DNA of 7,006 nucleotides from Acholeplasmatales bacterium (GTDB taxonomy: Bacteria; Bacillota_I; Bacilli_A; Acholeplasmatales; Anaeroplasmataceae). Numbering within the stretch: the stretch's first letter is position 1; every line of letters starts with the position of its first letter. The notes below the pieces were generated by a model. That model saw nothing but the letters and a program-made list of their open reading frames with translations. It did not search any database and was not told the DNA's origin. Positions 6,555-7,006 of this stretch are shown in pieces. The translations under genes were made by a program, and so were the position numbers. Where the stretch lies: assembly GCA_024690445.1 (NCBI GenBank), contig JAILPD010000091.1, positions 1 to 7,006 of the forward strand, written 5' to 3'.

Positions 6555-6615
6555 CATGGTCAAAATAGGTATAAAAAACAGGGTATATAGGAGGGTAAAA
6601 AATAAATTTCAAAAT

Positions 6616-6633
6616 CTATCTAGTAATCAAAAT
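6616..6633 (+). repeat. Intergenic repeat, copy 2 (CTATCTAGTAATC core)
   Basis: CTATCTAGTAATC at 6616-6628 is identical to 3527-3539 and the match continues as AAAT after one mismatch. It is followed immediately by TGATATAAA (6633-6641), a near-consensus extended -10 that copy 1 does not have. Confidence 0.5.
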
Positions 6634-6671
6634 GATATAAAGTGAACAAAACAAATAGATTATAAGTATAT

Positions 6672-6890
6672 AAAAACTAGATTAAGATCGAAAAATAAAA
6701 CAAACCATTTAAGCTTATGAGTATAGTTCTAATTTAAATCTCGATTGCTGAAAAATGAATAAATAAATCTCATTATTGAAATCCATAATAAGAAAAATAA
6801 AAAGTAATTATTGATTTCAATAATCAAAAATAGCATGCCATATAGATCGTAAATATAGATTCAAAATATTTCAAAATTAATCTAGTTTTT
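6672..6890. repeat. 14-base perfect inverted repeat bounding a ~219-base noncoding segment
   Basis: AAAAACTAGATTAA (6672-6685) is the exact reverse complement of TTAATCTAGTTTTT (6877-6890). No target-site duplication and no ORF of note lie within, so a MITE-like element is only a weak possibility. The right arm also pairs locally with 6892-6899, so two alternative RNA foldings exist. Confidence 0.45.
6772..6824. repeat. 12-base perfect inverted repeat, nested inside the larger one
   Basis: ATTATTGAAATC (6772-6783) is exactly complementary to GATTTCAATAAT (6813-6824). After a 3-base bulge, AATAA (6787-6791) also pairs with TTATT (6808-6812), giving a 12+5 bp hairpin with a 16-base loop. No T run follows on either strand, so it does not look like a terminator. 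Confidence 0.55.
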
Positions 6891-6899
6891 TAAACTAGA
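6881..6899. repeat. Short hairpin TCTAGTTT-TTT-AAACTAGA
   Basis: An 8-base perfect stem with a 3-base loop. It is followed by an A run on the + strand and by ATTAATTTT on the minus strand, so at best it is a weak minus-strand terminator. Confidence 0.4.
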
Positions 6900-6941
6900 A
6901 AAAGAAATAAAAATAAACAAGTAATTATACACGCAAAAAAA

Positions 6942-6971
6942 TTGACAAAAATAATGTCAGTTTAATATGAA
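6942..6971 (+). promoter_or_regulatory. Candidate promoter for a gene beyond the right edge, with overlapping inverted repeat
   Basis: A consensus TTGACA -35 (6942-6947) is followed at 18 bases by TATGAA (6966-6971), matching 4 of 6 -10 positions. TGACA (6943-6947) and TGTCA (6955-6959) form an inverted repeat over the -35 and spacer, a typical operator position. No downstream gene is visible, so the call rests on the motifs alone. Confidence 0.4.
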
Positions 6972-7006
6972 AATAATCAATAGATTTAAGACACATTTTC
7001 ATAAGT

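Larger units (their letters stand above)
6555..7006. other. Long AT-rich noncoding stretch
   Basis: I see no gene with a ribosome binding site on either strand here, and no tRNA, rRNA or recognisable conserved ncRNA. It holds a second copy of a 13-base intergenic repeat, a 14-base distant inverted repeat, a 12-base local inverted repeat, an 8-base hairpin and a candidate outward promoter near the right edge, each listed separately. An AGGAGGG at 6589-6595 is not followed by a start codon. A spacer or leader for a gene beyond the window is the simplest reading; an unrecognised RNA is possible. Confidence 0.6.

Noticed and set aside
6589..6595. AGGAGGG, a strong Shine-Dalgarno-like string.
   Set aside because: No ATG, GTG or TTG follows at a usable distance; the next bases are TAAAAAATAAATTTC.
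6715..6786. A 23-codon minus-strand ORF (MDFNNEIYLF...) inside the noncoding stretch.
   Set aside because: It has no ribosome binding site and ordinary AT-rich composition, and its start lies inside the loop of the 12-base inverted repeat.
6672..6890. MITE-like element bounded by 14-base terminal inverted repeats.
   Set aside because: There is no flanking target duplication and no second copy in the window, and the ends also fold locally. It is kept only as an inverted repeat.
6925..6933. TTATACACG, similar to a DnaA box.
   Set aside because: It matches TTATCCACA at 7 of 9 positions and is isolated. Without a cluster or origin genes nearby it does not support an origin.
6967..7006. ATG at 6967 opens a frame (MKIINRFKTHFHK) that runs off the right edge.
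   Set aside because: There is no Shine-Dalgarno upstream, and it overlaps the predicted -10 of the candidate promoter. Thirteen open codons at a window edge are not evidence of a gene.

Overview
This is a low-GC, AT-rich chromosomal segment from a bacterium of the Firmicutes/Bacilli or Mollicutes-related type. The support is strong Shine-Dalgarno sites of the AGGTGA type, sigma-A-like promoters, U-tailed intrinsic terminators, AGA-dominated arginine codons and TAA stops throughout. Trp is written TGG and no in-frame TGA occurs in about 6 kb of coding sequence. That argues against the UGA=Trp code of Mycoplasma/Spiroplasma and fits an Acholeplasma-, RF39- or Erysipelotrichia-like lineage. The lineage is an inference; I could not search databases.

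Layout, all on the + strand: (1) bases 1-2446, the 3' ~90% of parC (topoisomerase IV subunit A), then a terminator; (2) 2576-3475, a soluble protein with a signal-peptidase/LexA-like (S26/S24) core whose catalytic Ser and Lys are both replaced, followed by an acidic tail, with its own promoter and terminator; (3) 3674-5323, a TGS + ThrRS-type SAD + uridine-kinase-like fusion (nucleoside kinase), with its own promoter and terminator; (4) 5418-6509, a Fic-fold protein with a C-terminal winged helix whose catalytic HPFx(D/E)GNGR motif has decayed to DVFDYENDF, with its own promoter and a strong terminator; (5) 6555-7006, about 450 bases with no credible gene. This last stretch holds inverted repeats, a 13-base repeat shared with the 3476-3673 spacer, and a candidate promoter with an overlapping inverted repeat pointing out of the window.

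The genes appear to be four separate transcription units, so there is no operon to imply one pathway. What they share is a loss of catalytic residues: the Fic-like protein and the S26-like protein look like pseudoenzymes, and the SAD domain of the kinase lacks editing-site ligands (as I recall is usual for its family). The most interesting candidate is the Fic pseudoenzyme. It keeps the family's length and winged helix, has lost the catalytic His, acidic residue and Arg as well as the inhibitory Glu, and ends in a QMNIF peptide that resembles a beta-sliding-clamp-binding motif. A similar QGNIF peptide lies in the unusual acidic tail of ParC.
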